From: Magnolia sinica
Lineage: Eukaryota; Streptophyta; Magnoliopsida; Magnoliales; Magnoliaceae
DNA length: 64,000 nucleotides
Assembly (NCBI RefSeq): GCF_029962835.1
Contig: NC_080575.1
Location: forward strand, 45,560,437-45,624,436
Reading direction: 5' to 3'
Part shown: piece after piece, positions 1 to 12,600 of the stretch
How the letters are laid out: the number at the start of each line of letters is the position of its first letter
Position numbering within the stretch: position 1 is the first letter of the stretch
Notes under the pieces: generated by a model
The model's database searches: none
Told to the model about the DNA's origin: nothing
The model's input: the letters and a program-made list of their open reading frames with translations, nothing else
Program-made: the position numbers and the translations under genes

Positions 1-600
1 TCAGGGTTAACCGTTTTTTTTCAGAATTTGTTTAATTTTCTTGTTTGAAATCTCGGCTTGCCCGCTTTTCTGTGGGTGGTATGGAGTGCTCACTTTATGA
101 GCGACACCATATTTTGTCATTAAGTTCTTAAATGGCCTATTACAAAAGTGTGAACCTCTATCACTAATGATGGCCAGAGGCGTTCCGAACTGGGAAATGA
201 TATTTTCTTTTAAGAATCGAATGACCATTTTATGATTATTATTCCGGCATGAGATTGCTTCAACCCATTTAGTGACATAGTCTACTGCTAAGAAAATGTA
301 AATATTCCCAAAGGATTGGGTGCATGGTCCCATGAAATTGATGCCCTAACAATTAAATGCTTCAATGATAAGAATAGGGTTCAGAGACATCATATTTCGA
401 TGGGACAACCCTCCCAATTTCTGACAATGCTCATAAGCTTTGCAAAATTCATGAGTATCTCTAAACATAGTGGGCCAGTAAAAGCCATACTACAAAATTT
501 TGGCCGTGGTCTTTTTAATAGAAAAGTGACCACCACAGGCCTGAGAGTGACAAAATGAGATGACACTCTGATGTTCATTGTCTGGCAGACATCTCCTTAG
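1..600 (-). pseudogene. gypsy integrase: zinc-binding H2C2 region and catalytic core (partial)
   Basis: The open stretch at 7-333 is a retroviral-type integrase core, which joins element cDNA to host DNA in the nucleus. The DD35E triad is visible: Asp18 (AVDYVTKW), Asp58 (ISDRGSHF) and Glu94 (SGQAEISN), with exactly 35 residues between the second Asp and the Glu. Upstream in the same direction (about 430-560) is the H2C2 zinc module, with CHSQACGGHF and later FCKAYEHCQK. One expected Cys has become Tyr and a stop lies between the two halves. The C-terminus is cut off by the window edge. A decayed pol domain. Confidence 0.85.
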
Positions 601-871
601 AATTTGGTCTGAGCATTATTTAAACAGATAAGAATCATCTCAGAAAAACTTACGTACCTCGGTGAAGATTTTTTCTTGTCTTGCACAGTCCAATATGTTG
701 GCGTGAAACTTGTGGCAAAATAATTCACAATGTCAGCAAACCAAGGTAATTGGGATAGTTTAAACAATTATTAATCAGGAAACATATTAGTTATAGGTGT
801 CAGCTCAACGGAATCAAGGAGGTCAAGCCTAGAGAGATGGTCAGCCACTACGTTCTCTACTCCCTTTTGTC

Positions 872-1381
872 TCATATTTCTATATCAAATTTCTGGAGTA
901 GGAGGATCCATCTTATTAAGCGAGGCTTAGCATCCTTCTTAGAAAGAAGGTACTTCAGTGCTGCATGGTCAATGTAGATAATGATCTTAGATCCGATCAA
1001 GTAGGACCTAAATTTGTCCAAAGTGAACACTGTGGCTAAGAGTTCCTTCTTTGTAGTAGAATAGTTCACTTGAACAGAATTTAGAGTTCTACTTGCATAG
1101 TGAATCACATAGGGCTTCTTCTCTTTTATTTGGCATAACACCACCTCAATAGCATAGTCAAATGCATCACACGTAATCTCAAAAGGTATACTCCATTCGG
1201 GTGGCTGCATGATGGGTGCGGTAGTCAACATGTTCTTGAGCTTAGTGAAAGCTTCTTGGCATTGTTTAGTCCACTTGAATGGAGTGTCCTTTTGAAGTAG
1301 ATTGCATAAAGGACAAGAGAGGTGATTAAAGTCCTTTATGTATCGTCTATAGAATCCAGTGTGTCCTAAGAAAGATCGCAC
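872..1381 (-). pseudogene. gypsy reverse transcriptase thumb and RNase H
   Basis: A 169-residue open stretch. It begins with the end of reverse transcriptase ([15 protein letters not shown]) and continues into the gypsy-type RNase H that removes RNA from the RNA-DNA hybrid during cDNA synthesis. RNase H landmarks are the CDAFDYA segment (first catalytic Asp), TKKELLA (catalytic Glu) and [11 protein letters not shown] (third Asp), ending in [10 protein letters not shown]. It is the best preserved part of this pol. The reading frame is lost on both sides, so it is a fragment of a longer polyprotein, not a separate gene. Confidence 0.87.
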
Positions 1382-2068
1382 ATCGCGTATGGTTTTGGGA
1401 GATGGTAGGTTAGAGATAAGATCAATTTTGGCTTTCTCCTTCTCAATTCCCTTGGACGAAATTATGTGTCAAGTACAATTCCCTTGGGTGAAATGACATT
1501 TCTCCTAATTCAGAACCAAATTCTTTTCTTCACATCGCATTAACATACTTTTGAGATTTTTCAAACACTCGCTGAAGGATGGACCAAAGACAAAGAAGTC
1601 ATCCATGAACACCTTTAAATATTACCCCACCATGTTAGAAAAATACTCAATATGCATCGCTAAAAAGTGATGGGGGCATTACACAAACCGAATGACATCA
1701 TTCGGTAAGCAAAGGTGCCATAGGGGCATGTGAATGTTTTCTTCTCTTGATCTTCAAGGGCTATCTCTATTTAATTGTAGCCCAAATACCCATCAAGGAA
1801 GCAGTAATAAGAATGACCAGCTAGCATTTCCAAGATTTGGTCAATGAAGGGCAAATGAAACTGGTCCTTCCTTGTTACTGTATTCAATTTTCTATAGTCA
1901 ATGCACATTATCCAACTAGTAGTAACTCTGGTTGGCACGAGTTTATTATTGGCATTAGTTACGATTGTGATTCCGAACTTCTTAGGAACCACCTAAGTTG
2001 GACTCACCCATTGACTGTCGGATATGGGGTAAATTATACCCACATCTAATAACTTAAGTCCTCAACCT
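1382..2068 (-). pseudogene. gypsy reverse transcriptase palm and fingers, frame broken
   Basis: The stretch at 1771-1992 reads as the start of the polymerase domain: a VPKK-type opening, CIDYRKLN, then LPFIDQILEMLAGH and CFLDGYLGYN, whose Asp is the first catalytic residue. The second catalytic motif is an intact Met-Asp-Asp (reverse complement of 1598-1606, inside VFMDDFFVFG). Between them (about 1610-1770) several stops and frame changes interrupt the domain. The expected product copies element RNA into DNA in cytoplasmic particles; this copy could not. Confidence 0.82.
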
Positions 2069-2568
2069 TAACTACTTTTTTTTATATTTGGATTGAGTCG
2101 ACGTTGTGGTTGTTGGGCGGTTTTTATATTATCCTCAAGATGAATACAGTGAGTACAAATCAAAGGGTCAATACCCTTGAGGTCTACAATCGACCATCCA
2201 AGGGCTCCTTTATGCTCAATGAGAGTAGAAATAAGCATACTCTCTTGTTCTTTCTCAAGGTGGGAAGAAATCACCACCGGGTATGTCTCATCTTGACCTA
2301 AGTAGACATATTTAAGATCAGCGGGTAAATGTTTTAGATCAAGCTTCAGTGCTTTGAGGCTAGACGGTAGAGGCATTACATCGGTTTGGGGCAATTTCTT
2401 AAATTGTGGCTTCTCCTGATTAACTTCAACTACTAGCGTAGCATCAAGCGAGGCATCTATCTCCCTAATCATGTCATCATCTAAATCAGGGGAGTGGTCC
2501 AAGCATGTCTCTAAAGTGTAAGAGTATAGAGTCAAAAGTGCTCTATCTTCCATGAAAGAATCGATCAT
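2069..2568 (-). pseudogene. gypsy protease-to-reverse-transcriptase linker
   Basis: A 166-residue open stretch. Its second half matches the conserved linker before reverse transcriptase in Athila/Tat elements: LKHLPADLKYVYLGQ, PVVISSHL, a GALGWSIVDLKGI segment, and QQPQRRLNPNIKK at the end, which leads directly into the polymerase domain. The first half is acidic and low in recognisable motifs. It has no catalytic residues of its own. The upstream methionine is simply the first after a stop and is not taken as a real start. Confidence 0.75.
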
Positions 2569-2757
2569 GTTAATGTCGTGGGTATCGTCATCATCCTCTG
2601 ATTATTTGTTCATATTGAAAAAGATGTTGAGCTCTAATGTCATATTTTCGAAAGATAGATTTATAATCCCATTCTTACAATTAATGACAGCATTTGATGT
2701 AATAAGGAATGGGCGACCAAGAATGATGGGTATCTAAGTGCTCACATCCAAGATGGG

Positions 2758-2995
2758 TTAAGTATCTAGAACAATAAAATCTACCGGGTAGTAGAATTTA
2801 CCAACCTGGATCAACACATCCTCAATCATCCCTCTCGGTACACGAATTGATCGATCAACAAGTTGTAACATGGTCTTGGTGGATTTTAATTCACTAAGGC
2901 CCATTTGTTCGTAGACCGAGTAAGGAATCAGATTTACACTCGCCCCCAAGTCAAGAAGTGCATGCTCGATTCGATAATTCCCAATTACATAAGTA
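2758..2995 (-). pseudogene. gypsy aspartic protease (retropepsin-like)
   Basis: Reading on the minus strand from about 2975, the sequence gives ALLDLGASVNLIPYSVYEQM followed by an LQLVDRSIRVPRG segment and GKFYYPVDFIVLDT. This is the retropepsin fold of plant gypsy elements, with the active-site Asp in DLGAS in place of the commoner DTG or DSG. It cleaves the gag-pol polyprotein in particles. Only the domain core survives. The stretch 2569-2757 to its left holds degraded linker with stops. Confidence 0.82.
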
Positions 2996-3145
2996 ATGAT
3001 TGAGTTATTGGGATCTTTGTATTTTTTTTAGTACATTTTTACTTGAGGATGTCACTCACTTTTTCTATCAAAAAGATTTTCTTTTGTATGCTTGTCATCT
3101 TTTGGTAATGCATATATCTTTCAGAAATTTGGCATATGAAAGGAT

Positions 3146-3976
3146 TTATTTAACGACATCTAGTATAAGGATGTTGACCTTCACTTGTTTAAGCACCTCT
3201 AGAATATCCTGAGATTTAAAAAGAGATTTTGGTGCAATTAACCGCTGGGGGAATGGTGCAATCAACATACTTTGAGGTTCCGGTTCCAACCCATGTGGGG
3301 CATTGCTAGGTCTATCATTCTCAATTTCTTTCGGGTCCTTAAGTTTTTCAGCTCTTACCGAAATATATTTGTCAATTGTCTTTCCACTCCTAAGAGTGGT
3401 GATAGACTTGGCTTGCTCCATTTGATTTGAAGAACTTGGCTTATTAATTTCATATTGTAGTTTTGGATTGGGGAGGTGTTGGGCTGGAAGCATTCCTTTC
3501 TCCCCATTCGCTAAGTGTGACTTAATACTTTGAATTGACGATGCAAACATTCCCATTGTTGTTTTGATATCCTGGAATGCTTGCACCATATTTTGGTTGA
3601 ATAACTCTTGATTTTGCATGAATTTTCGAACTGTATCTTCTTGAGGCCTCTATTAATTTTAGAATTGCATAAGGGCCTCTTGAGGGTTAGCCGTTTGTCC
3701 ATTCCTCCAACTAAAATTTGGATGGTTCATCCAACTGGAGTTGTATGTGTTTGATGTGGGTCTTTTGAAAGGTCTTTGGTAGTTGTTCATGGCATTTGAT
3801 TGCTCATTCAATATCTCTTGAAAAACAAGAATTATTGAACAATTTTCAGTGGTATGTTTGTTGCAAGCACAAATACCATAAACAACTTCCGTAGCCTTGT
3901 CAGATTTGATAGGTATAGCTTTCTTAAGTTCCATGTCCTCAACTTTTCTTATGAGATTGGCCACTCTTGCACTCAT
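3146..3976 (-). pseudogene. gypsy gag C-terminal half
   Basis: Two overlapping open stretches (3659-3976 and 3146-3619) give the low-complexity C-terminal half of gag: a segment MSARVANLIRKVEDMELKK, a Cys-poor region where the nucleocapsid should be (YGICACNKHTTENC resembles a degraded knuckle), then Asn/Gln-rich sequence and an FNQNMVQAFQDIKTTM segment. The frame shifts near 3640. It sits between the gag capsid region (4020-4546) and the protease. Known role: RNA packaging in the particle. Confidence 0.7.
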
Positions 3977-4546
3977 ATTGTCTTCCTCTTTTAAAGCATA
4001 AATTCCTCCCCTTTCCGTTGATTGAGTAGGCTTAGAAGTAGTGGGTCTTGGAGAGGTGTCTCATAATTGCGCATTTTCTGCTAATTAATTTAGGTAATCC
4101 CATGCATCATCGGCCTCCTTATTCATGAATTCACCGTTACGCATCATCTCTACAAACTGGCGCATTGGTGAAGTTAATCCATTATAGAAAAAGCTTATTG
4201 TTCGCCATATCTCGTAGCCATAATGTGGACAGGAATTCGTGAGATTCTTAAACCTTTCCGAGCATTAGAAGGTCTCTTCCTCTTTCTGGGTAAAGTTCAT
4301 GATTGCCTTCCATAAAATGTTAATTTTATAAAACGGGAAAAACTTTTTGAGAAATTTCCGAGTCATCTCGGCCCATGTGCCAATGGGTCTTGGCTTTAAG
4401 AAGTGCATCCACATCTTAACCTTCTCCTTTAATAAGAAGGGAAATAATTTTAGTCATACTATGTCCTCAGACACGTTTGGGAAAGAGTTGTATCACTTCA
4501 GGTTTGATAAGAAATCTAGTCCATAAAATTTAGGAAGGAGTTATAT
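3977..4546 (-). pseudogene. gypsy gag capsid region, 3' side of the nested LTR
   Basis: The minus strand encodes the retrotransposon gag capsid signature: LKLFPFLLKEKVKMW, then GTWAEMTRKFLKKFFPF, a NFTQKEEETF segment, and SCPHYGYEIW leading to FFYNGL. At least five stop codons interrupt it (for example just before LKLFPF and after EEETF). The N-terminal remainder lies at 9141-9345, on the other side of the inserted LTR block. The junction is exact to within a 5-bp target duplication, so this gag was one reading frame before insertion. Confidence 0.82.
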
Positions 4547-6159
4547 TGTCACACCCCAAACCCGGAAACTGGGCTCACAAAATTCCTGGTCACGAATCCA
4601 GTGCCGACAGCCTCTGCAGAACCCCATTCTCGGCTCCTAGCGTCCATACGCCAGATTCCGATCCTGGGATCCTACAAGGAGGATTTTTTAATGTACATTT
4701 ACTCATAATAAGCATAACTATAAGTTTACCCAAATCACAAAGGCAATATCATCATCACATATCTACTAATATGAACATTTGAATACATTGTTGAAAGGGA
4801 AATACATATGTCAAAATTAAAGTTCCAGAAGACCCTTGCACGCTCCATGCTCAACGTTGCTGCAACTTAACGCCACCTGCATGCATCTATCATGCATAAG
4901 CTTATAGAAAGCTTAGAGGGTGGTGTAAGTGTGTGCGATGCAGTGCCAAGCATATAAATATCTAAGTAAATGGAAAAACTAGTAAGTCCATGAAAATATC
5001 ATCAACCTCATCTAGGATATGCGATGAAAAGACATAGCAAGCCAATGTCATATACAGAGGAAGTAATATAAATCGGCTATGTAATGCAAAAACATAATGA
5101 ACTAGATATCAAATATCGAGGATGCAATACAATATGCAATTCAAAAGAGTTATGAATACCATCAGCCTCATTTACTTCATATAAATGCAGAAACATAACA
5201 ACCCAAAATGCCATATGCCGATGATGTAATGCAATATGCAATATGTGGTGCGAATGAAATGACCAAGCTGCAGTGTGAAGTCGGGATGATAGTACGTGGT
5301 ATCGCAGGCTATGGGGCCTATCACAAAGGACTTCTATCAAACCAGTCCCATACCTAAATTTGGATAGATAGACTTAATGTGGTAAGCTCCTCATCTCAGG
5401 TTAGTCGCGCGCCCCAATCGAAATCCTAGCTATTATGAAAGTACACGTAACAAATAGTAAATAGTGAATGAATGAATGAATATGTAAATCCTACTCAATA
5501 AGTCCACATATAAGTACAGTTCCTCTCTGGGAAATCACCGGAGTCTATTATACTCCGAACCAGATTGCCGCCCCATCGCGGGCAACAAGGTGAGTGGAAG
5601 AGACCTCACTATCTGCCTGCCAATATCAGGCCTGGCTCGTCGATAACAGACCCATTCCTCGAGCTAGCCAGACTCAACCTAGCATTGCCCCCTCCTCTTG
5701 GGCAGGTAAGGCCATACCCCCTTCTAATCGACTACGACATAGTGGGATACATGGCCTAACAGTATACGACCCTCATGCGCTCATACGTTCACTCAGTCTA
5801 GACGTTGGAGCAACCTCTGGAACCAAGAGGGTTCTGGAACTTTTACTCAGAGATATCTATAACACCCCATGTAGAACAGATTTCTAGTGTCCCATCTGGC
5901 CATCCACGATATGCCTGTGGAGGCTACGACCTTGATGTCGCTAGGGAGTACGGTGGTCATATCACAATATGTAAGATGCATGGGTCATACCATCCAGTCA
6001 TGTATCAAACCTGTGCATATCGCACGCTCATGTGGGGTAACTCCGCTTATTAGGGAGTCCTATAACACCTGCCCTATGTCATATGCAATGGTCAACCACA
6101 CCTCATAACAAACATGCAGATGATGTGTATGGGCGTGTATCATGATGCCATGCTGTCAC

Positions 6160-6420
6160 ATACTCATAATCGGTATCAATAATAAGTATCGATAACTGAC
6201 ACTGATAATCGGCCTCGTTAATCAGAATCAGCCTCGATAATTGGAATTGGCCTCGACAATTAAAATTAGCCTCGACAATCAGAATCGGCCTCGATAATTA
6301 GAATCGGCCTCGACGATTGGCCTCGACAATCAAAATTGGCCTTGACAATCGGAATTGGCCTCGATAATTGGAATCGGCCTTGATAATTGAAATCGATCTC
6401 GACAATCAGAATCGGCAAGA
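6160..6420. repeat. Short tandem repeat inside LTR A
   Basis: About a dozen degenerate copies of an 18-20 bp unit of the form cctcgacaatcagaatcgg follow one another. The related LTR at 63315-63360 holds only a few copies, so the array length varies between family members. Confidence 0.8.
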
Positions 6421-6539
6421 ATGGGCCTAACAAGGCCTAAGGGAAGGTCACAATGTGGACATTCAACCATCATCGCCCATCAATGTGGACATTTAACCAT
6501 CATTGCTCCCAAAGAGTGGCCCACATAGAGCCAAACATA

Positions 6540-7140
6540 TTGTAGGCCCATGGCCTCACACAAAGGCCTAATATACATCCCAATGGGCCTCACTCAAGGG
6601 CCACATATACACCACATCGAGTCTCACCAAATGGGCCACAAATACATTACAATGGGCCACATACTTGGGCCCATATACATCACAATGGACCACAACCCAT
6701 GGGCTTCAATACATCACAATGGGCCACAATCCATGGGCCTCAAATACATAATGATGAGCACAACCCATGGGCCTCAAACACATCATGATGGGCCTCATCG
6801 TACGGGTCTTAAATACATAACAGGTGGGTTGCATCAATGGGCTGCACCAATGGGCCAAATATATCATATTGGGCCACGACATGTGGGTTGGAAATACATC
6901 ATAATGGGCCACAACCATAGGCCTCTTATACATCACATCGGGCCTCATCAAATGGGCCACAATTACATTAAGGTGGGCCTTAATGGATGGGCCACCAATA
7001 CATCAAGGTGGGCTGCATTTCCAGATCGCACCAATAGGCCGAACCATCTATAATTTAGTTGCATCAATGGGCCACAATTACATCCGGGTGGGCCCCATGG
7101 ATGGGACATAAATACATCAAGGTGGGCCCATCATATTCTC
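6540..7140. repeat. Degenerate ~30-bp repeats (atgggccac / tacatcacaa) inside LTR A
   Basis: A loose tandem array alternates blocks like atgggccac with blocks like atacatcacaa, about 20 copies in all. The 167-codon open frame across it (6550-7053) is a by-product of the repeat and not a gene. A similar array is at 63410-63720 in the related LTR. Confidence 0.75.
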
Positions 7141-7265
7141 CATCCAATCTGGTCATAAGGTCACAAAGACCTAGATTAAGAGGGTAAACAAATTTCATAT
7201 AGATCCAAAACTTTTGTGACTTAAAAAGGGTATTAATGGAAGACGTTCAAACCTCCACTATTTTC
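7085..7265. repeat. Foldback-repeat fragment inside LTR A
   Basis: Contains the blocks aaggtcacaaagacct, gatccaaaacttttgtg and ttaatggaagacgttcaa, which recur as the core of the foldback repeats at 24150-24230 and 25203-25663. It is one arm only, embedded among LTR subrepeats. Confidence 0.6.
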
Positions 7266-7314
7266 TGCAGCGGTCTAGCTGATAGACAACGTGGATATAG
7301 AATAAATACATCAA

Positions 7315-8370
7315 TGGTGGGTCCCACCGTCCAGCCATCTGGACAGTGGGGGATAAGACCTGGACGGTGGGGGATAAGACCCATACATCACGGTGGCCCC
7401 ACATAATAGATGGACGGCTTGGAGGAAACAATACATCACGGTAGCACACATAACTTTGCTGATGTCGATGCAGCAACTGTTGCTGCTCATGTGGTCTACT
7501 AGCCCACCATCCAGACAGTGAACGGCTAGGATAAAACACATTTTTCATGGTGGGTATCCACCGTCCAGAGCTACTGGACGGTGCAGGTAAGACCCATACA
7601 TTATGGTGGGTGCCACAGAGCGGTGGACAGTGTGGATCTCACACACCAGAGAGGTGGGTCCCACATACACGAGGCCCACCAGTTATATATAATATAATAT
7701 ATATTTATTATTATTACATTTAGAACATCCAGCGTCCAGGCCCTGGACGGCCTAGATGCAAAATACATAAATCATGGTGGTCCCTTGATGGCTACACACA
7801 CCTCAGGGCCCCACCGTCCCTACGTGGACGGTGTGGATGGCAGATAAAATACATACTCAGAGGTGGGTCCACACGTGTGGCCCACCTCAGCTTTGAATTA
7901 AGCTGATATTTGTTTTTCCCCTTTAATGGTCCAGCAGCAGTTGCTGCTTGACGCCTGACCCTTCATGGTCAGGATCAAGTGGGCCCAACAAATGGACGGG
8001 GTCATACATACATTAATACAAGGTGGGTCCCACATGCTGCCATGTTGGGGTCCACGTCCAATAGATGGACGGTAAGGATATAACATATACCTCATGTCCA
8101 GACCCACGGTGTAGATCTGGAGTGCATCATGGTGGCTTCACAAGCACCGTCCAGGGAGACGGTGTAGATATAAAATAAATACATCATCGTGGGTTCACGT
8201 CCCACGTGGACGGCCACAATGTGGCTAACCTCACATCCACCCAGGATGGACGGCCAGAATGAAAAACATATATCAGGTGGGTCTCACCATCCAGATTTGC
8301 TGGACGGTGAGGATTTCTCACATACTCCAGGTGGGTTCTACCATGATGGATGGCAAGGATGCACGCATTA
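7315..8370. repeat. ggtgggtcccaccgtcca-type repeats inside LTR A
   Basis: More than ten dispersed copies of short blocks such as gtgggtcccac, ccgtccag and ctggacggtg, many able to pair with each other as small hairpins. Spacing is irregular (roughly 60-120 bp). A short GA run lies at 8391-8412. No gene is supported: the open frames here follow the repeats. Confidence 0.65.
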
Positions 8371-9140
8371 GGTGGGCCATCAAACAGAAAAGAGAGAGAG
8401 AGAGAGAGATGGAGATCGGAGTAGCAGAGTGACCTCGCCACTATGGGTCCCCCTTTGATACAATACGTACATCAAAATGGGTCCCACCATAAGTGGGCCC
8501 TCAAATCATCAAAATCACACAAATCAAACCAAAAAAACAAACACCCACCTCGAATTCCTTCATTCCTTCTTCCACCAACGGGTTCTAGAGCTCCAAGGAA
8601 ACAAGATTCAATGGTTAAGATTGATTTTGGAGGGTGGGATTGGGTAGTAGGGAGTGGGCCACACCTAGCTTCTCTCATGGAAGCCATGGATGTCCAAGTT
8701 TGTTAATGGAGAAGGGAAATGAGAGAGAAAAGAGATGTAAGGAGAGATGGATGGGTGTGATGGGTGAAAAGGTGAGTGATGGGTACTCGACATGTAAGGG
8801 TGTGTAACAGAAAGAGTTGACTTTAGGGGGTTGCTTGTACTTGATTGATGGGATTGATGTGATGTTCTCTTGGGTTTGCAAATGCACGGTGTTTTCTTCG
8901 AACTGAACGTGGGCCCATATTTCCTGGCCTGGCTCTCGCATCGGCGTGTGAGATGCGGCGTCGGAACCGCAGCGACGGCGCGGTCGTACTGGTACAAGTC
9001 TCGGGTCGAGCCGACTTAGATCGATAGGATGTAACTCAAGATGCGTGCAACTGCTATCTGTGCATCGTGGGTCACTGAAATTTGATCGGGAGGACCGCGG
9101 AAGCCTACAGAATGGTTTGGGCTAGGATACGGGTCTCACA

Positions 9141-9345
9141 TGTATCACTCTAGGTTTGATATCCACGTTTCCTACATTAAGTGGAAAGACCATGCAGGAA
9201 GGTGTACTCACCCCCACTGGTTGTAAATAATCTCATAGAGTACAAGGCGAGGGTGCATTATGCACCTCGTTTTCATCTTGAACTTCAACTTCCTCAACTG
9301 GTGGTTGAGGTTGATTTGCAACCATCACTTCTATTGACTCAGAGG
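9141..9345 (-). pseudogene. gypsy gag N-terminus, 5' side of the nested LTR
   Basis: The minus strand from the ATG at about 9325 begins MVANQPQPPVEEVEVQ and, after one stop, reads DYLQPVGVSTPSCMVF followed by DIKPRVIH at the insertion border. This matches the start of Athila-type gag (a DYLxP and TPSC segment, then KPxxIQLLP), and the LLPKF-type continuation is found at 4546 and below. The ATG is chosen because it directly follows the leader. It is a broken gene: one internal stop and the 4.6-kb insertion. Confidence 0.78.
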
Positions 9346-9690
9346 GTCTCAAGTGGTGTCTAATCCTGCGATGGATTGACAACCCTTCGACTAATCCTCT
9401 TTCACTCAAAAGACTATAGTGTTATCATGAACCCACTTGGGCATGAAACACTCTCAACCCTTAAGTAACTAAAAATTAAACCTAAGAAAAAGAAAATTAG
9501 AAAAACTAAAACAAATAAAAATCTAGAAAAGAAAAGAAAGAGAGAATTGGAAAGAGGTTACCGGATTAGAGTTGCTATGTTAGGATCCTATGAAACAGAA
9601 AGCAATGTTAGTTTCTAAAAATAATTTCAAAGGAAAAAATCTTAACCTAAAATCAAAGCAAAAAGTTAACCCTAATCTTAACCCAATTCT
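9346..9690 (-). other. Leader between primer site and gag of the gypsy element
   Basis: Untranslated leader, A/G-rich on the plus strand (aaagaaaagaaagagaga), continuing at 12787-12827 after the nested LTR. No open frame of note. Confidence 0.6.
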
Positions 9691-12600
9691 TGTAACGACC
9701 TTGGAAATTTTGTGCTAATCTTTCCTTAAGTAGTTGATTTTGGGGTAATTAGCGCTATACTCGATTGCTTGTGAAATTCGCATCAATCACTTTAAATTGT
9801 ATCTGCATGGCTCAAAACTTGTAGATTAGTTAGCGCTACGTTACTCTGAAATCTGAGATCCATCGCTAAATCCAGTTGTTCTGGAGAATTTTTGGATGTT
9901 TTGGATCGGACCTGGACCGCGCGTCGAAAGTTCGATAGCGATGATCTTAGGTTGTTGCGGTCACCGAGTTGGGCTTGACCATCACCTCGAAAATCAAGTC
10001 CATGTGATGTTCTGGGTCGATTTGATTGAGTTCGGAGTGAAGAGTGTGAGAACGGTTGGAATTTATTAAGTTTTTATGAAATCTGAGTCGTGTCGCTTGC
10101 GCGATGATTTTAAGCTATCTGACCGTTGGATTCTGACCCAATTTCACCCTCTGATCAGGGAAGGTGGCCCAGGAATATCCTAGTGCTTGTGGACCTGATC
10201 GAGATTCCGTGACTGTTGAATTGAGTGTGGTCCGCCACGGCTGATCAGAAGAGCTGGTCGGTACGAAAACTCAGCTTGACCTAGATCCATGGTCAATGAG
10301 CTTAAGTCCGACCTTTCGTGGTATTAGGCCCACCAGAAGTGCTTCGTTGGATCGTAAGAGGGGGGTTTTGGTTATAACCTAGGTATACCTTATCCCTGGG
10401 TTATTTCCATCAAAGTTAGGCCTATTTATAGTCCTTAAACCCTAACCCTCTTTTCCATACGAATTTTCTCTAACCCTAGCTTGGAAAGAGAGTGGAAAAG
10501 AGAGAGAAAGTGAGAGAGATAAGTTGGTAAATCATCTTGGATTCTTCCTTGTTCTTCTTCATCTTTGAACCTTCACTTTGAATCATTATTCTGACGGTTC
10601 TGAGTTCATTTTGGGGTAAGTTAACCTAACCCTAATCTGTGTTAGAGCTTAGATTAGTCTTGGTGTTGTTGTATCTCACTCCTATTCTTGCTTTAGGGTA
10701 TTCTATCGCCGTTGACGAAGACATCTCGTCTGAAATCAGTTCGGTATTTCTTTCCTTGCTTAAGGTGCGGACTTTAAGTGTATAGGTTATAGTTTTCAAG
10801 GCTTTCAATGCCAGTTAATGATTTATTCCTGTCATGAATGAGATTTCGCATGCCAAATGTTATGTTTACGTTGCTTTCCTGATATGCATGCGTTATATTG
10901 AGATTTGTGTATTCTATGTGTATGTATAAAGTACCGTATACGTATAAAATATGCACTTGTGTTTGCCATGATTATTTGTCATGTATGTATGCTAGATGTA
11001 TTTATGACAACTCCTTGGTAAAAGGAATTGTCTAAATGCATGTATTTCAACATGCGTCTTGTATGTTGTTCCATGTATGCTAAGTGTTTGTAGAAATGCA
11101 TGAATGATCTAAAGTGTAACTTATTACACTAATTGCGGGCGTTGAGAAGTGATTCTCAACACTCCTATTGATGTGCATGATTTCCTTTATGTAAGTTACA
11201 TTCCATGTTATTTAAATTCAAGCATTTCATATGCTTACATTTATGTTAAGTTGATATTCCTCTGATGCGTATGTACCATGATTTAAGTTGTTGTTCCATT
11301 ACTGTTTTACATTCCATATGAATATCTGTTGTAGTGTAAGGTGTGTGGGACTATGCATTAGTCCAGGAAATCGGTAATTGACCCTATGTTCGTGGTTGAG
11401 ATTGCTTTCGCCACGTAGGACGTATTAGACGAACCCGAGCCGTATTAGAGTTATCGGCAGTGGTTTGGCCACGCGGAGTGTTTGCGCACTCTATGTCGCT
11501 CAATTCAACGTGCGCTCGTGCTAGTCGAGTTCGTCAAGTAACCCGATTATCCGATGTATGTTCACCATGTATGGACGCTACTGCTTGAATCTAGGGTACC
11601 GAACTTACCAGTGAAGTCCTAATAACCATGGTACCTTGATCCGCTAAGACTCATGAGCCGGACATGGTGGTATGGGACACCGTGGTCGAGCTGTCGGCCT
11701 ACGCTGGGATAACGAGCCTCCCCGTAGTGATCAGTGAGCAATTAAACTCGCGAGCCGATTATGGTGGTATGAGACACTATATTCATGCTGTCGGCCTACA
11801 TTGATTGGTGACGAGCCCTTTGTAGTGACCTCGAGCATACCTGGATACCGCGATGAGGTGACGAGCCGAACTGTGGTAATAAAGGTATGAAAGGCGTGCA
11901 TTGATTGGTGACGAGCCCTTTACTACGACCTCAAATATATGATCGTATGAGATGTCTAGGATTGACGACCCTAGAATGGATCACTGTTTGGATGGTGACA
12001 TGAGGAAGGTATCTTAGCTTCCCAATCCTGCTGTATGAAATGGACTAATAACAACTTGGTAATCATATCCATGCATCGCATTTGCATGTGCTTTGTAGAT
12101 GTGGCGCATTTTGAGGCAATGTCATGCGTAACGTAAGATGAAGACGCTGAGGGTGTACGCGTGAGGGCACGCATCATTTTGCATACATCCTTGCATTAAC
12201 AAGAGTACTTAGGATTTATTTAATTGTTCTGCTTTATCATTACTGTTTGATTGAACTGATAACATGTTAACCAGTGCCTTATTGTTCCATTGAGTTGATC
12301 ACTCACTCCCACGTTCTGGGGCGGTGTTAAACACCCACCAGACTTTGTCTTAGGTTCTGATGTTGCAGATGTGGATGCGACTTCTGAGGCAGAGCGGGAG
12401 ATGGATGATGATGAGGCTGCCTTTTCTTATATGCAGTTTTCAGACGGGTTCTAGCGAGCCTTGGTCTGATGCGCGGGATTATGGGATTATTTTTGGGAAC
12501 TTAAATGATGTAACTTGATACATATAATTTTGTTAAATAGCACTTTCATACGACCTGGTTTGTATATGTACTTCAGGGATTTACACTTGTACACATATTT

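Larger units (their letters stand above)
4547..9140 (-). mobile_element. Solo-LTR-like insertion, 4.6 kb (family A)
   Basis: On the minus strand the block begins TGTGAGACCC (9140) and ends GGGTGTGACA (4547), the imperfect TG...CA termini of plant gypsy LTRs with a CGGGTTTGGGG end. It is flanked by tgtat (9141-9145) and tatat (4542-4546), a 5-bp target duplication with one change. The disrupted gag reads through if the block is removed. No gag or pol trace and no second terminus lie inside, so it is most simply a very long solo LTR. The same family recurs at 61665-64000, and partly at 60087-60400. Confidence 0.8.

Noticed and set aside
6550..7053. 167-codon plus-strand open frame rich in His/Met/Gly
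   Set aside because: It lies wholly within the ~30-bp tandem repeats of LTR A and has the period of the repeat; the opposite strand is open too.
4488..9162. Near-identical 20-bp motif tgtatcact..aggtttgat at 4489 and at 9141, beside the LTR A insertion
   Set aside because: Considered as a long target duplication. The gag reading frame fits a 5-bp duplication better, and the motif at 4489 lies 40 bp inside gag. Probably a chance or ancestral similarity.
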